From an uncultured bacterium (GTDB lineage: Bacteria; Myxococcota_A; UBA9042; PHBI01): 35,247 nucleotides of DNA. The notes under the pieces are model-generated. The model had not been told where the DNA came from, ran no database searches, and worked only from the letters and a program-made list of their open reading frames with translations. The DNA is taken from assembly GCA_938040325.1 (NCBI GenBank), contig CALHXW010000376.1:1-35247 (forward strand), in the 5' to 3' direction. Below are positions 22,883 to 33,100 of the stretch, one piece after another (the first letter of the stretch is position 1; each line of letters opens with the position of its first letter). The translations under genes and the position numbers were made by a program.

Positions 22883-25800
22883 TTAGTTGCAGGTGTCGGC
22901 GTACCGATCACCACACATCTTCGCAGCGCAGTAGTCGACAGGCGTGCAGGTCATGGGGTTGGTGTCGGCACTGATCTGGCCGCTACCCGCCGTGTGAGCG
23001 CCGAGCGTGTAGTGCACGTACGTCACCGACGCTGCGACGCCTGGCGTCGGCGTGAGCCCGTTGCCGCCAACGCCGAGCTGAGCCGGCCGGGCCGAGTTGT
23101 TCGGCGCCTGGGCTAGCACCACGAAGTTGTCGGACGGCGCTGCGGTCGACCGGAGGTAGCCGGTGATCATGTCGAAGTAGGCCCAATCTGCCGTCGGAAC
23201 GGACGTGATGTCGCCGCCGTACTGGGGACCGTCAGAGCCCACGCCCTCGGCGCCGGTGCCGCGGAAGCGCCACATGATGTCGACGCTGAACGTCTCACCC
23301 AGCGAACCGGTGCCGCCGCCCAGATCGGTGACGGTGACGGTTCCCATCGCGTGCAGGAAGTCGCTCGCCAACCACACCAGGCGCGTCGAGCTGTCGAAGC
23401 TCAGCTTGACCTTGTGGCTGGGGTCGTTGTCGTAGAAGCCGGGGACGTAGAAGCCCCAACCAGCGTTGCCGGCATTGTCGAGCACGTAGGCCTCGCGAAC
23501 CGGGTCGGTAAAGGGCAGCTCCTCGCAAGCGTCATTGCAGGCGTTGCCGTCGTCGCAGGGGTCGTCGTTGGCGTCAGCCACGCAGATTCCTTGCTCGCAG
23601 TAGTTGTCGGTGCAGGCGTTGCCGTCATCGCACTGAGCCCCTGGGTCGGCCGTGTGCACGCAGCCGAGCGTTGGGCTACAGGCGTCGACAGTGCACGGGT
23701 TGTGGTCGTCACAGTCGAAGGTGTCGAACGCTCCCTTGCAGACACCGGCCTCACAGCTGTCGCCTTCACACTGGTAGTCCACAAAGTCGGCGAGGATGTC
23801 ACCGTGAGCGGAGGTCACGGCGTTTCCGTCGACGTAGCGGGTGTAGTCGATCCACACCGCCGCACCGAAGTCGTCCGTCTTGAGGTTGGCCGAGACGCCG
23901 ATCTGGAACGGATGGAGGCTGTTGGCAGGCCGCTGAGTCAACGTCGCGTAGTCACCCTGCGGGTTGTCCGCGCGGAAGATGCGGCTGGTCGGCTGCAGAT
24001 CGAAGTACTGCCACAGGTCGGTCAAGGTCGTGTCGCCGGTGCCCTTCGGACCGCCCGCACCCTGCCCGGCTGCGCCGCGGCCTCGGTACACAAGGTCGGC
24101 CTCGATGGTCCACAGCTGCCCGAGGGCGCCTGTGCCGCCGCCGAGATCGCTGACGTACGCGGTACCAACGAGCTTGGCGGTGCCGTCGCTGTACCAGACA
24201 AAGTACGAGTCGCCATCGAAGGTCATGCCGACCGAGTGCGTCACGTCACCATCGAAGAAGCCTGGCAGCCAGATGCCGTAAGCGTCGGCGCCGCTGTTGC
24301 GGTTGGTGGCCTGCCAGATGCGCCGGACGCCGGTGCCGAAGCGAGCGCAGCTGTCGTTGCAAGAGTCACCGTCGACGCACGGGTCATCGTTGTTGGTGGC
24401 GACACAGCCCGTCGCCGGGTCGCAGGTGTCGTCGGTGCAGACGTTGCCGTCGTCGCAGTCAACGCTGGCCCCCGGCGTGCAAACCCCAGCGGCACAGACG
24501 TCGCCCTCGGTGCAGGCGCTGCCGTCGTCACAGGCATCCGTGTTGTTGACGCTCTCGCAGCCGCTTGTCGGGTCGCACTGCTCGGTGGTGCAAGGGTTGC
24601 CGTCGTCGGTGCAGGTCACGTCTCCGCCCCCCTCACAGACGCCGTTCGAGCAGACGTCGCCGTTGGTGCAGGCGTTTCCGTCATCGCAGGGGGCGGCGTT
24701 GTTGACCGTCACGCAGCCCGTGGCCGAGTCACAGACACCGTCGGTGCAGGGGTTGCCATCTTCGGCGCAGTCCACCGCGTCACCCGACTGGCAGCTGCCG
24801 CCACCGCAGACATCGCCGGCAGTGCACGCATCGCCGTCATCACATGGGGCCGTGTTGTTGACGGACTGACAGCCAGCAACCGGATCGCACGACTCATCGG
24901 TGCAGAGGTTGCCATCATCGGCACATGTCACCGGATCACCGGCCGTGCAGACGCCGTCCGCGCAGACGTCACCTTCACTGCACGCGTTGCCATCGTCGCA
25001 CGGCGCGACGTTGTCGAGCACAACACAGCCACTGGCCGGGTCGCACTCAGCATCGGTGCATGGGTTGCCATCGTCAGCGCACGTCAGGTCAGGTCCACCG
25101 AAGCAGGCGCCCTCGGCACACTGGTCGGCCGTCGTGCAGGCATTGCCGTCATCGCACGGTGCGGTGTTGTTGATGACCTCGCAGCCAGCCACAGGGTCGC
25201 ATGCGTGGTCGGTACACGGGTTGCCGTCGTCGCTGCATGTCGCTGCCGTGCCAGGCTGGCAGGTACCGCCGTCGCAGCTGTCGCCCACCGTGCAGACGTT
25301 GTCGTCGTCACATGGGCCGTTGTTAAAGACGGTTGTGCAGCCATCGATCGGATTGCAGAGCTCCGTCGTGCACGGGTTGCCGTCGTCTTCGCACGTTACC
25401 GCGCCCGAGCCACCGCACTCGCCGCCGCTGCACACATCGGTCGCCGTGCAGGCGTTCCCGTCGTCGCACGGGTCGTTGTTGTTGGCGACGACACAGCCCG
25501 ACGCAGGATCGCAGAACTCATCGGTGCAGCCGTTACCGTCGTCGGCGCAGTCCACGACGGCGCCAGGCTGACACGCGCCAGCCATGCAGAAGTCGCCGTC
25601 GGTGCAGGCGCTACCGTCGTCGCACGGGTCGGCGTTGTTGACGGCGATGCAGCCGCTCGCAGGGTTGCAGAGGTCGTCGGTGCAGGGATTGCCATCGTCG
25701 GCGCAGACGACCGCCTCGCCAGGCTGGCAGGTCCCGGCCGAGCAGACATCGCCGTCCGTGCAGGCGCTGCCGTCATCGCAGGCGTTGGTGTTGTTGGTCG

Positions 25801-28800
25801 CCACGCAGCCTGTCGCAGGATCGCACGCGTGGTCGGTGCACGGGTTGCCGTCGTCGGCACAGACCAGGGGACCGTCCGTCACGCAGGCCCCCGTCAGCTC
25901 GTGGCAGGTCTCGACGCCATTGCAGGCATTGCCGTCATCGCAGACGACGGGAGTGTGTACGCACGCCGAGCCGACGCAGGCATCGTTGGTGCAGGGGTCG
26001 CCGTCGTCGCAGGCGGCGTCATTGCCCTCACCGATGCATGCACCCGTGGCGGCCTCGCAGCTGAAGAACTGGCACTCGGTGTTGGAGTCGCTGCAGTCGA
26101 CGTCGCTGTTGACGCACTGTCCGGTCGCGGTGTCGCAGCTATCGTTGGTGCAGAGGTCGCCGTCGTCGCACGCGTCTTGAGAGAACGCGGGCTCACAGAC
26201 GCCGGTCGCGCCGGCGCACTCGTAGGTGGCGCACTCGGTGTCGAGGTTGCTGCAGTCCACCGCCACATTTGAGCACGCGCCCGTCGCTGGGTCGCACGCA
26301 TCATCGGTGCAGAGGTCGTTGTCGTCGCAGTCCACCGCCGTCTGGATGCACTCGCCCGCCTCGTTGCAGGTCGGCTCCCCGTCGCAGAGGTTGATCTCGC
26401 AGCCGGCGCCCTCGCAGAGGACCGCACACGGCTGGCCAGCTGTCGGGGTGTGGCTGCACATGCCGTTGACGCACGCGTCGGCGGTGCACTGGTTGCCGTC
26501 CTCGCAAGCCGCGTCGCTGAACGTCGGCTCGCAGGTACCGGCGCTGCACGCATACGTCGCGCACTCGGTGTTCTGGTCGCTGCAGTCGAGCGGGGTGTTG
26601 GTGCAGGCACCGGTCGTCGGCTCACAGGAGTCAACCGTGCACGGGTCGTCGTCGTCGCAGTCCACCGGCGTGCGCACGCACTGTCCGGCGTCGTTGCAGG
26701 TTGGGATGCCGTCGCAGAAGTTGGCGGTCTCGCAGTAGTCGCCCACGCACAGGCCAAGACCACACGTTGCGCCCACGGTCGGGACATTGCTGCATGAGCC
26801 GTCCGCCTGGCAGCTGTCGGTGGTGCACTCGAGGTTGTCGTTGCAGCTCTTGGTCGAGCCAGCGCATTCGGTCCCCGAGCAGAGGTCGTTGATCGTGCAG
26901 GCATCACCGTCGTCGCAAGGCGCTGTGTTGGCCAAGAATCCGCAGCCTCCAAACGTGTCAGCATCGCAGACATCGTCGGTACAGGGGTTGCCATCGTCGC
27001 AGATCGTCTGCGAACCAGCGCAGGTACCGAGCTGGCAGACGTCGGAGTCGGTGCATGGGTCACCGTCGTCGCAGGGGTTGTTGTTCGGCTCCGCGCCGCA
27101 GCCGCCGTAGACCGTGACGTCGCAGACATCGTCGGTGCAGGGGTTGCCGTCGTCGCAGACCCGCGGCGTGCCGGAACAGACGCCTGCGCTGCACTGGTCG
27201 TTGTTGGTGCAGGGGTCGGCATCGTCACATGAGCCTGTGACCTGGCTGACGAGACATGCGCCCGTGGCCGGGTCGCATGCGTTGGCGGTGCAGTCGTTGT
27301 CGTCCTGGGGACATGCCACAGGAGCACCACCACCGCAGACGCCGTTGGTGCACATGCGGCCGGTCACGCAGACGTCGTCGCCGACGCACGGTCCAGTCCT
27401 GTCGGACACTTCGCAGAGGCCGGTCGTCGGGTTGCAGCTGGACTCCGTGCACTCCGCCCCGGTGTCCTCACAGACGATGGCCGCGCCGAGCTGGCATGAG
27501 CCCGCCGAGCAAACACCGTCTTCGAAACAGGGCTCCGAGCACGTCGCGCCGTCGAGGTCGTTGTAGACGCAGGCGAACTCACCGTTGGCCTCGGTCAGCG
27601 TGGGCTCGACGCAGGGATTGGTGTTGGGGCAGTTCCAGACCGTGGTCTGGATGATCGCCGTGTCGTTGGCTTCGTTGCCGTCAACGCCGTCGCCACTTGG
27701 CACGTCGACGTTGGCAGCGGCGCCCATCATGAAGTTGTAGGGACCACCACCCGGCGGGGCGTTCTCCGGAACGTCGTTGGCAACGCCCGAGAACGTGAGA
27801 ACGGCGACTCGAGTGACCGGGAACGTCTCAAAGTCGCAGCGCACGATGTGCGTGACCGGGTTGTAGGCGCATCCCTCGTTCGGGCTGAGCGCGTCGAAGA
27901 GCTCCAGCGACTCGAAGCTGACGTTGGGAGGCAGGGCGAACTGGCCCTCGGCGCTGAGCGCAGGCGAGGCGCCGGCGTTGAAGAAACGCACCTGGTACTC
28001 GATCGGGTCGCCCGCCAAGACCGGGTCCGGCGTTGCGAGGAGGCTCACACCGAGGTCTGCGCCGCCCGTGGAAGCAACGATGGTCTCTTCCGTGTCCATG
28101 TCGTTGGCCTCGTTCGCGTCGGCCTGCACGCCGTCGATCTCGGCCGCTGCGACCATGATCGAGCCGCCGGACGCCCCAACGGTGCCGGCGATGTCGATGT
28201 CGACGGCGCTGCCGGCGATGATCTGCGGGATCTGGCACGTCACGAGGAGCCCGTTCCGGGTGCACGTGCCGCTAGCGGGAGTGATGACGATGTTGCTGAA
28301 GTTCGCGGGGAGCGCCACTTCAACAAGGACACCCGTTGCGGTCTGCGGACCGAGGTTTTCGGCGCGCACCGTGTAGGTCAGGCCGGTTCCCGTCGTCACC
28401 GGATCGATCGAGTCGGTGATGGACACTGTGAGGTCTGAGCCGCTGGCTGGGACGACGTTCGACGTCTCCGTGGCGCTGTCGTTGGCGGGGTTGGGATCGC
28501 TGTTGGGACCGCCCACTGTCACCGTGGTCGAGACTGAGCCGGTCGTCACGGGTGCGACCTCCACGAGGACGGACGCGGTGGCACCAGGCGCGAGCGTTGG
28601 GAACGTGCAGGTGAGCGGTGGCGCGATGCCGCCGGTGCAGGCTCCGTCTGCACTCGTGGCGCTGATGAACGTGACGCCACCGGGCTGACCGAATGACTGC
28701 TCGACGGTCGCGTCGGTTGCGGTCATGGGGCCATCATTGCTGACTTCGATGGTGTAGAAGAGGCTGTCGCCAACGGCGACGGGGTCCGGCATGTCCTCAA

Positions 28801-29737
28801 CGGTCACCGAGAGATCGGCGGTCGCGGTTGCGACGATCGTGACCGAGGCGGAGCCGGTGTTGTTGGACGCATTGGAGTCCGGCACGCCGTCGAGCTGGAT
28901 CTCGGCGTTGCCGGTCAGCTCGCCCAAACCCACGCCGGTCATCGTGACGGTCATCGACCACTCCGCGCCGACCGCAAGTGCCGGACGTGAGCACGTCGCC
29001 ACGCCGCCCGTGACGGTACAGCTGCCACCATCGGCGGAGGCTTGGACGTTGCTTGCAAGCGCTGCGGGGGACGGGGTGAAGACCAGGTCGACCGAGCTTG
29101 CTGCCGCCGGACCGTTGTTCGTTGCCACGATGTCAAAGCTCACTGTGGACGCCGAGACAACCGTGGTTGCCGACGGAGTCACTGAGACGACGGCGCCGTC
29201 CGCATCCGAGTCGACGACCGGTGTCGTGTCGATGTCGCGGTCGGAGTCTGAGTCAGGGTCAACGCCCGTGTGGTTGACGATCCACTGGGTTCGCACGGTG
29301 CCAACGCCGCCTGGGTCAGCGGTCGCAAACACCTCGATCGACTCGCCGACCGGGAGGTCGCCAAGGTTGCACGTCACGTCGCTTGTGCCGTGGGTGCAGG
29401 TGGGTGCCCCTGGCGTCGTGCTGGTGAACGTCCCGACGGGATCGGTGTAGACGAGCGGAGCCCACGCGCCGTCGAGGGTCACGCTGACGGCGTCGCCAGG
29501 ACCCGCATTCGTGATGACGACGTGGTAGATGAGCTCGCCGTTGGTCGAGGTCGGCGTCGCGAGGCTTGTGACGTCGACAACGAGGTCGGCCGTGCCGTCC
29601 TCGGCTGAGCCGCCCGTGACATTGAGGGTCGACGACCCTCCGTCTCCAGAAGAGCACCCTGTTGCTGCTGCTGCGCCGATAAGCGCGGCAATTCCCAACA
29701 CAACACGCGTCGCCTGCCGGCACGTCGCTCCGTTCAT
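22883..29737 (-). CDS. Giant DUF11 / Dictyostelium-repeat lipoprotein, paralogue 2
   Basis: The 2284-residue product starts at ATG 29737, preceded closely by GGGGGGAG; an in-frame start at 29854 would precede this and lacks a signal. The lipobox is ATGC (lipid Cys 28). Residues 45-690 are DUF11-type repeats (YHVVITNAGP, FDIVATNNGP, YTIEVSNDGP, YTVRAENLGP, YQVRFFNAGA). Residues 700-1790 are several dozen CTDC-type Cys/Asp-rich units. Two copies of the same unassigned domain as in paralogue 1 follow at about 1803-1990 and 2080-2265, each after CNDSC or CNDAC. Domain order is identical to paralogue 1, indicating tandem gene duplication followed by divergence and change in repeat number. It is predicted to be a lipid-anchored, disulfide-rich surface fibre; a role in adhesion or cell contact is inference. 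Its 3' end abuts palindromic elements. Confidence 0.9.
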   Translation of the reverse strand: MNGATCRQATRVVLGIAALIGAAAATGCSSGDGGSSTLNVTGGSAEDGTADLVVDVTSLATPTSTNGELIYHVVITNAGPGDAVSVTLDGAWAPLVYTDPVGTFTSTTPGAPTCTHGTSDVTCNLGDLPVGESIEVFATADPGGVGTVRTQWIVNHTGVDPDSDSDRDIDTTPVVDSDADGAVVSVTPSATTVVSASTVSFDIVATNNGPAAASSVDLVFTPSPAALASNVQASADGGSCTVTGGVATCSRPALAVGAEWSMTVTMTGVGLGELTGNAEIQLDGVPDSNASNNTGSASVTIVATATADLSVTVEDMPDPVAVGDSLFYTIEVSNDGPMTATDATVEQSFGQPGGVTFISATSADGACTGGIAPPLTCTFPTLAPGATASVLVEVAPVTTGSVSTTVTVGGPNSDPNPANDSATETSNVVPASGSDLTVSITDSIDPVTTGTGLTYTVRAENLGPQTATGVLVEVALPANFSNIVITPASGTCTRNGLLVTCQIPQIIAGSAVDIDIAGTVGASGGSIMVAAAEIDGVQADANEANDMDTEETIVASTGGADLGVSLLATPDPVLAGDPIEYQVRFFNAGASPALSAEGQFALPPNVSFESLELFDALSPNEGCAYNPVTHIVRCDFETFPVTRVAVLTFSGVANDVPENAPPGGGPYNFMMGAAANVDVPSGDGVDGNEANDTAIIQTTVWNCPNTNPCVEPTLTEANGEFACVYNDLDGATCSEPCFEDGVCSAGSCQLGAAIVCEDTGAECTESSCNPTTGLCEVSDRTGPCVGDDVCVTGRMCTNGVCGGGAPVACPQDDNDCTANACDPATGACLVSQVTGSCDDADPCTNNDQCSAGVCSGTPRVCDDGNPCTDDVCDVTVYGGCGAEPNNNPCDDGDPCTDSDVCQLGTCAGSQTICDDGNPCTDDVCDADTFGGCGFLANTAPCDDGDACTINDLCSGTECAGSTKSCNDNLECTTDSCQADGSCSNVPTVGATCGLGLCVGDYCETANFCDGIPTCNDAGQCVRTPVDCDDDDPCTVDSCEPTTGACTNTPLDCSDQNTECATYACSAGTCEPTFSDAACEDGNQCTADACVNGMCSHTPTAGQPCAVLCEGAGCEINLCDGEPTCNEAGECIQTAVDCDDNDLCTDDACDPATGACSNVAVDCSNLDTECATYECAGATGVCEPAFSQDACDDGDLCTNDSCDTATGQCVNSDVDCSDSNTECQFFSCEAATGACIGEGNDAACDDGDPCTNDACVGSACVHTPVVCDDGNACNGVETCHELTGACVTDGPLVCADDGNPCTDHACDPATGCVATNNTNACDDGSACTDGDVCSAGTCQPGEAVVCADDGNPCTDDLCNPASGCIAVNNADPCDDGSACTDGDFCMAGACQPGAVVDCADDGNGCTDEFCDPASGCVVANNNDPCDDGNACTATDVCSGGECGGSGAVTCEDDGNPCTTELCNPIDGCTTVFNNGPCDDDNVCTVGDSCDGGTCQPGTAATCSDDGNPCTDHACDPVAGCEVINNTAPCDDGNACTTADQCAEGACFGGPDLTCADDGNPCTDAECDPASGCVVLDNVAPCDDGNACSEGDVCADGVCTAGDPVTCADDGNLCTDESCDPVAGCQSVNNTAPCDDGDACTAGDVCGGGSCQSGDAVDCAEDGNPCTDGVCDSATGCVTVNNAAPCDDGNACTNGDVCSNGVCEGGGDVTCTDDGNPCTTEQCDPTSGCESVNNTDACDDGSACTEGDVCAAGVCTPGASVDCDDGNVCTDDTCDPATGCVATNNDDPCVDGDSCNDSCARFGTGVRRIWQATNRNSGADAYGIWLPGFFDGDVTHSVGMTFDGDSYFVWYSDGTAKLVGTAYVSDLGGGTGALGQLWTIEADLVYRGRGAAGQGAGGPKGTGDTTLTDLWQYFDLQPTSRIFRADNPQGDYATLTQRPANSLHPFQIGVSANLKTDDFGAAVWIDYTRYVDGNAVTSAHGDILADFVDYQCEGDSCEAGVCKGAFDTFDCDDHNPCTVDACSPTLGCVHTADPGAQCDDGNACTDNYCEQGICVADANDDPCDDGNACNDACEELPFTDPVREAYVLDNAGNAGWGFYVPGFYDNDPSHKVKLSFDSSTRLVWLASDFLHAMGTVTVTDLGGGTGSLGETFSVDIMWRFRGTGAEGVGSDGPQYGGDITSVPTADWAYFDMITGYLRSTAAPSDNFVVLAQAPNNSARPAQLGVGGNGLTPTPGVAASVTYVHYTLGAHTAGSGQISADTNPMTCTPVDYCAAKMCGDRYADTCN

Positions 29738-30164
29738 CGCTCCCCCCTGAGGTTGACATCTAAGTCGTGGCAGCGCTGGACGAAAAAAGGTGCGCCACCG
29801 CTCGCTAGTTTCGGACTCTGGCGCCGATCTGTCAACGACACGGAAGGTTTTCACCGCTGGACGCCCGCGGGTTCAACTTCGCTCAAGTTGGTAACCGTGG
29901 ACGCCCCCCTTAACACCGGGGTCGACGGGCGGTTCGGCTGCCGACGACGAAGCCATGCTCAGGTTGCAGTCACCCTGTCGGATACCGCATACTGCCCTCG
30001 CGCGGTTCCATTCCCCAGGGATCGCCCCTCCCCCCAGACCTCGGTGCTTGACAAGCAACTGTGGGATCACGACATTCCCGTGCGCACGGCTGCTTCGCGT
30101 AGCTGTACTACCCCCCCCAGCGGCGGCGTTCCCCCAGCGCCCCGCCCTTCCGTAGAGAGGCGTC
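29738..30164. other. Divergent promoter region between giant lipoprotein 2 and the TSP3 gene
   Basis: These 427 bases separate divergent genes. TTGACA at 30048-30053 with GACATT at 30071-30076 (17-base spacing) is a possible plus-strand promoter for the gene at 30165, but the -10 is poor. AGAGAGG precedes the ATG at 30165. The upstream part is GC-rich with C-runs. No RNA gene or protein-like open frame is seen. Confidence 0.35.
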
Positions 30165-33100
30165 ATGTTAGCCTTTGTTCGCTCCCCGACACGTTGGGTT
30201 CTCCTTGCTGCCATCGCGGCCACCGCTGTGGCGGGCGCCAGTAGCATCGCTCTTGCCGAAGGCGAGGCCGAGCTCGGCGGCGCGCAGCCGCTGAAGAAGC
30301 CAACGGCGATGAACATCGATATCCTCGAGGTCGGTGAGACCGTCACCTGGACCGGTGTTGGCCAGCTGGAGCTCAGCGACGCGTCTGGCACGCTCATCGA
30401 GTCGCTGTCCACAGGCGAGACAAGTGCGCCGATTCCCTTCGTCGGCACCGTTAAGGCGGCCGTCACGGAGAACCAGCGGCAGACGGTCGGAATCGACTTC
30501 TACGTGCCCGTCGGCTGGGACATTGAGGTGCAGCGCGCAGGCGTGGAGCAGCTCGGGCGGCTTCACTCAAAGCGTTGGATCTTCGAGACCGGCGCGTTCA
30601 CCGAAGACCGTGCCGCGAACGCCAGCGTCTACGCCCTCACCCCGGGCGGCGTTCCGGGCAGCGACGTCGTCATTGAGATGCGTCTCGACGGCATCAATGG
30701 CGTTGAGTACCAGATCACCGCGAACCGAACGGGACTTGCGGGCGACGACGCCGGCACAAGCGTCCCCGACCCGAACTCGAGCAAGACGGTTCCGATCGAG
30801 TACGACATCTACCTGAACGTCCCGGCCAAGGCACAGTACAACGCTGCTACGCCGACGGTGTCCGACCTCACGTTCTCGGGTGACGTCGCGGGCTGCCAGA
30901 CGACCATCGCGCCGTCTGTGAACTCGTTCTTCCAGTTCTCCACCAACGTCGACGGCACCTACCACCTGGGCTGCGACCTCAACGGCGACGGCGTCTACAA
31001 CACGATCGGCTCCGAGGACCTGCTCCTCATCGGCCGCACCCTGCCCAACACGGTCAACACCGTCGCATGGGACGGCACCAACAACGGTGTACCGGTCGCA
31101 AGCGGTACGTACGACTGCCGTGTCTCGGTCCACGTGGGCGAGTTCCACTTCGCCGCACGCGACGTCGAGACCTGCTTCGCCGGTTTGCGCATGTTCGAGG
31201 TTGCTGCTGACGGCTCCCGTTCGGGTCTGCCGATGTTCTGGAACGACGAGAAAGTCCAGGCGAACGCAGTGCCAATGCCCCCCAGCAACGGCCAGGTCCT
31301 CCAGAGCCCAGCAACCTCGCCGCAGGCAGGCCTCTCTTCGGGTGCGTACTCGGACCCCACCGTCGTTTACGGACTCCTGAGCCCCTTCAACGCGATGCCG
31401 CCGACCTTCCGCCCGGGCAACTCTCGCGCTTGGGGCGCCTTCCGCGGCGCGACGTTCGACATGATCTCGAAGGGCGACATGGCGGTCCTCGACACCTACA
31501 CGTGGGCTCGCGCCTCCGACAGCGGCAACATCGCGATCACCGTCATCACCGACCAGGACACGGACTTGGACGGCTGCTCCGACCTCAAGGAGATCTGCTC
31601 GATGGGTTCAGACTTCGAGGTTGTCGATACGGACGCCGACGGCCTGGGCGACTGTGCAGAGTTCGAGTTCAACCCGAACCCCACGTCGCCGATCGACCCC
31701 GACACGGACGGTGACGGACTCTGCGACGGCGCTGTAGCTGTCCAGAACAGCATCGGCGTGGACGTGTGCATCCCCGGTGAGGACAACGACACCGACGGTA
31801 TGCCCAGCACGGATCCCGACGGCACACCGATCGAGACGAACCCCGCCGACGAGGACACCGACGACGACGGGTTCTGTGACGGCCCGCTTGTCCCGACGCC
31901 CTCCCAGTGTGACGAACCCAGCGACAACTGCCCGCTGGTCTTCAACCCCGACCAGGCTGACGGCGATAACGACGGTATCGGTGACGCGTGCGACCCGCTC
32001 GATTGCGACCCCGACAAAGACGGAATTCCCGATGTTGCTGACCCCGAGTGCTGGCCCGACGGACCGCCGGATGGCCCCTGCATGGGCGGCAGCATCGCCA
32101 ACTGCATCGACAACTGCACCGAGCTGGACAACCCGGACCAGGCAGACCAGGACGGCGACGGAATTGGCGACGCCTGCGACTGCGACAAAGACGGCGACGG
32201 CATCATCGACGGCGAGAGCCCCGACTGCTGGGGCGGCGAGCAGCCACCCGAGTCTTGCACCGGCGGTGAGACCGTCGACTGCCGCGACAACTGCCCCGAC
32301 ACGTCCAACCCTGACCAAGCAGACGGCGATGGCGACGGCATCGGCGACGCGTGCGAGTGCGATCGCGACGGCGACGGCGTCATCGACAGCAGCGCGATCG
32401 AGTGCTGGCCGTTCCTGCCCCCGGGCACCGACCCGCCGACCGAGCCGTGTGCCGACGGTGACACAAGCTTGTGCCTCGACAACTGCCCTGACGACCCCAA
32501 CGCAGACCAGCTCGACACGGACGGTGACGGCGAAGGCGACGCTTGCGAGTGCGATCGCGACGGCGACGGCGTCATCGACAGCCCCGCGGCTGAGTGCTGG
32601 CCAGGCCAAGACCCGCCGACCGAGTCGTGCGTCGACGGTGAGACCGAGGACTGCCTCGACAACTGCCCTGTGACGCCGAACGCCGACCAGTCTGACCTCG
32701 ATGGCGACGGCGAGGGTGACGCGTGTGAGTGCGACAAGGATGGCGACGGCATCATCGACTCGAGCCTGCGCATTTGCTGGCCGGATGTGCCGCCTAACGA
32801 GCAGCCCCCGAGCGATCCGTGCGAGGACGGCCAGACTCAAGACTGCATCGACAACTGCCCCGAGACCCCGAACCCGGGTCAGCAGGACAGTGATGGAAAC
32901 GGTATCGGCGACGCTTGCGAGTGCGACCGTGACGGCGACGGCATCATCGACAACGGTGCAGCGATCTGCTGGCCGGGCGAGGAGCCACCGACGGAGCCTT
33001 GCACCGGTGGCGAGACCGAGGACTGCCTCGACAACTGCCCCGACACGGCCAACCCCGGCCAAGAAGACAGCGACAATGACGGTCAGGGCGACGCTTGCGA

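Noticed and set aside
23351-26272. Plus-strand open frame of 973 codons opposite giant lipoprotein 2
   Set aside because: Same reason: an antisense shadow of the CTDC repeats.
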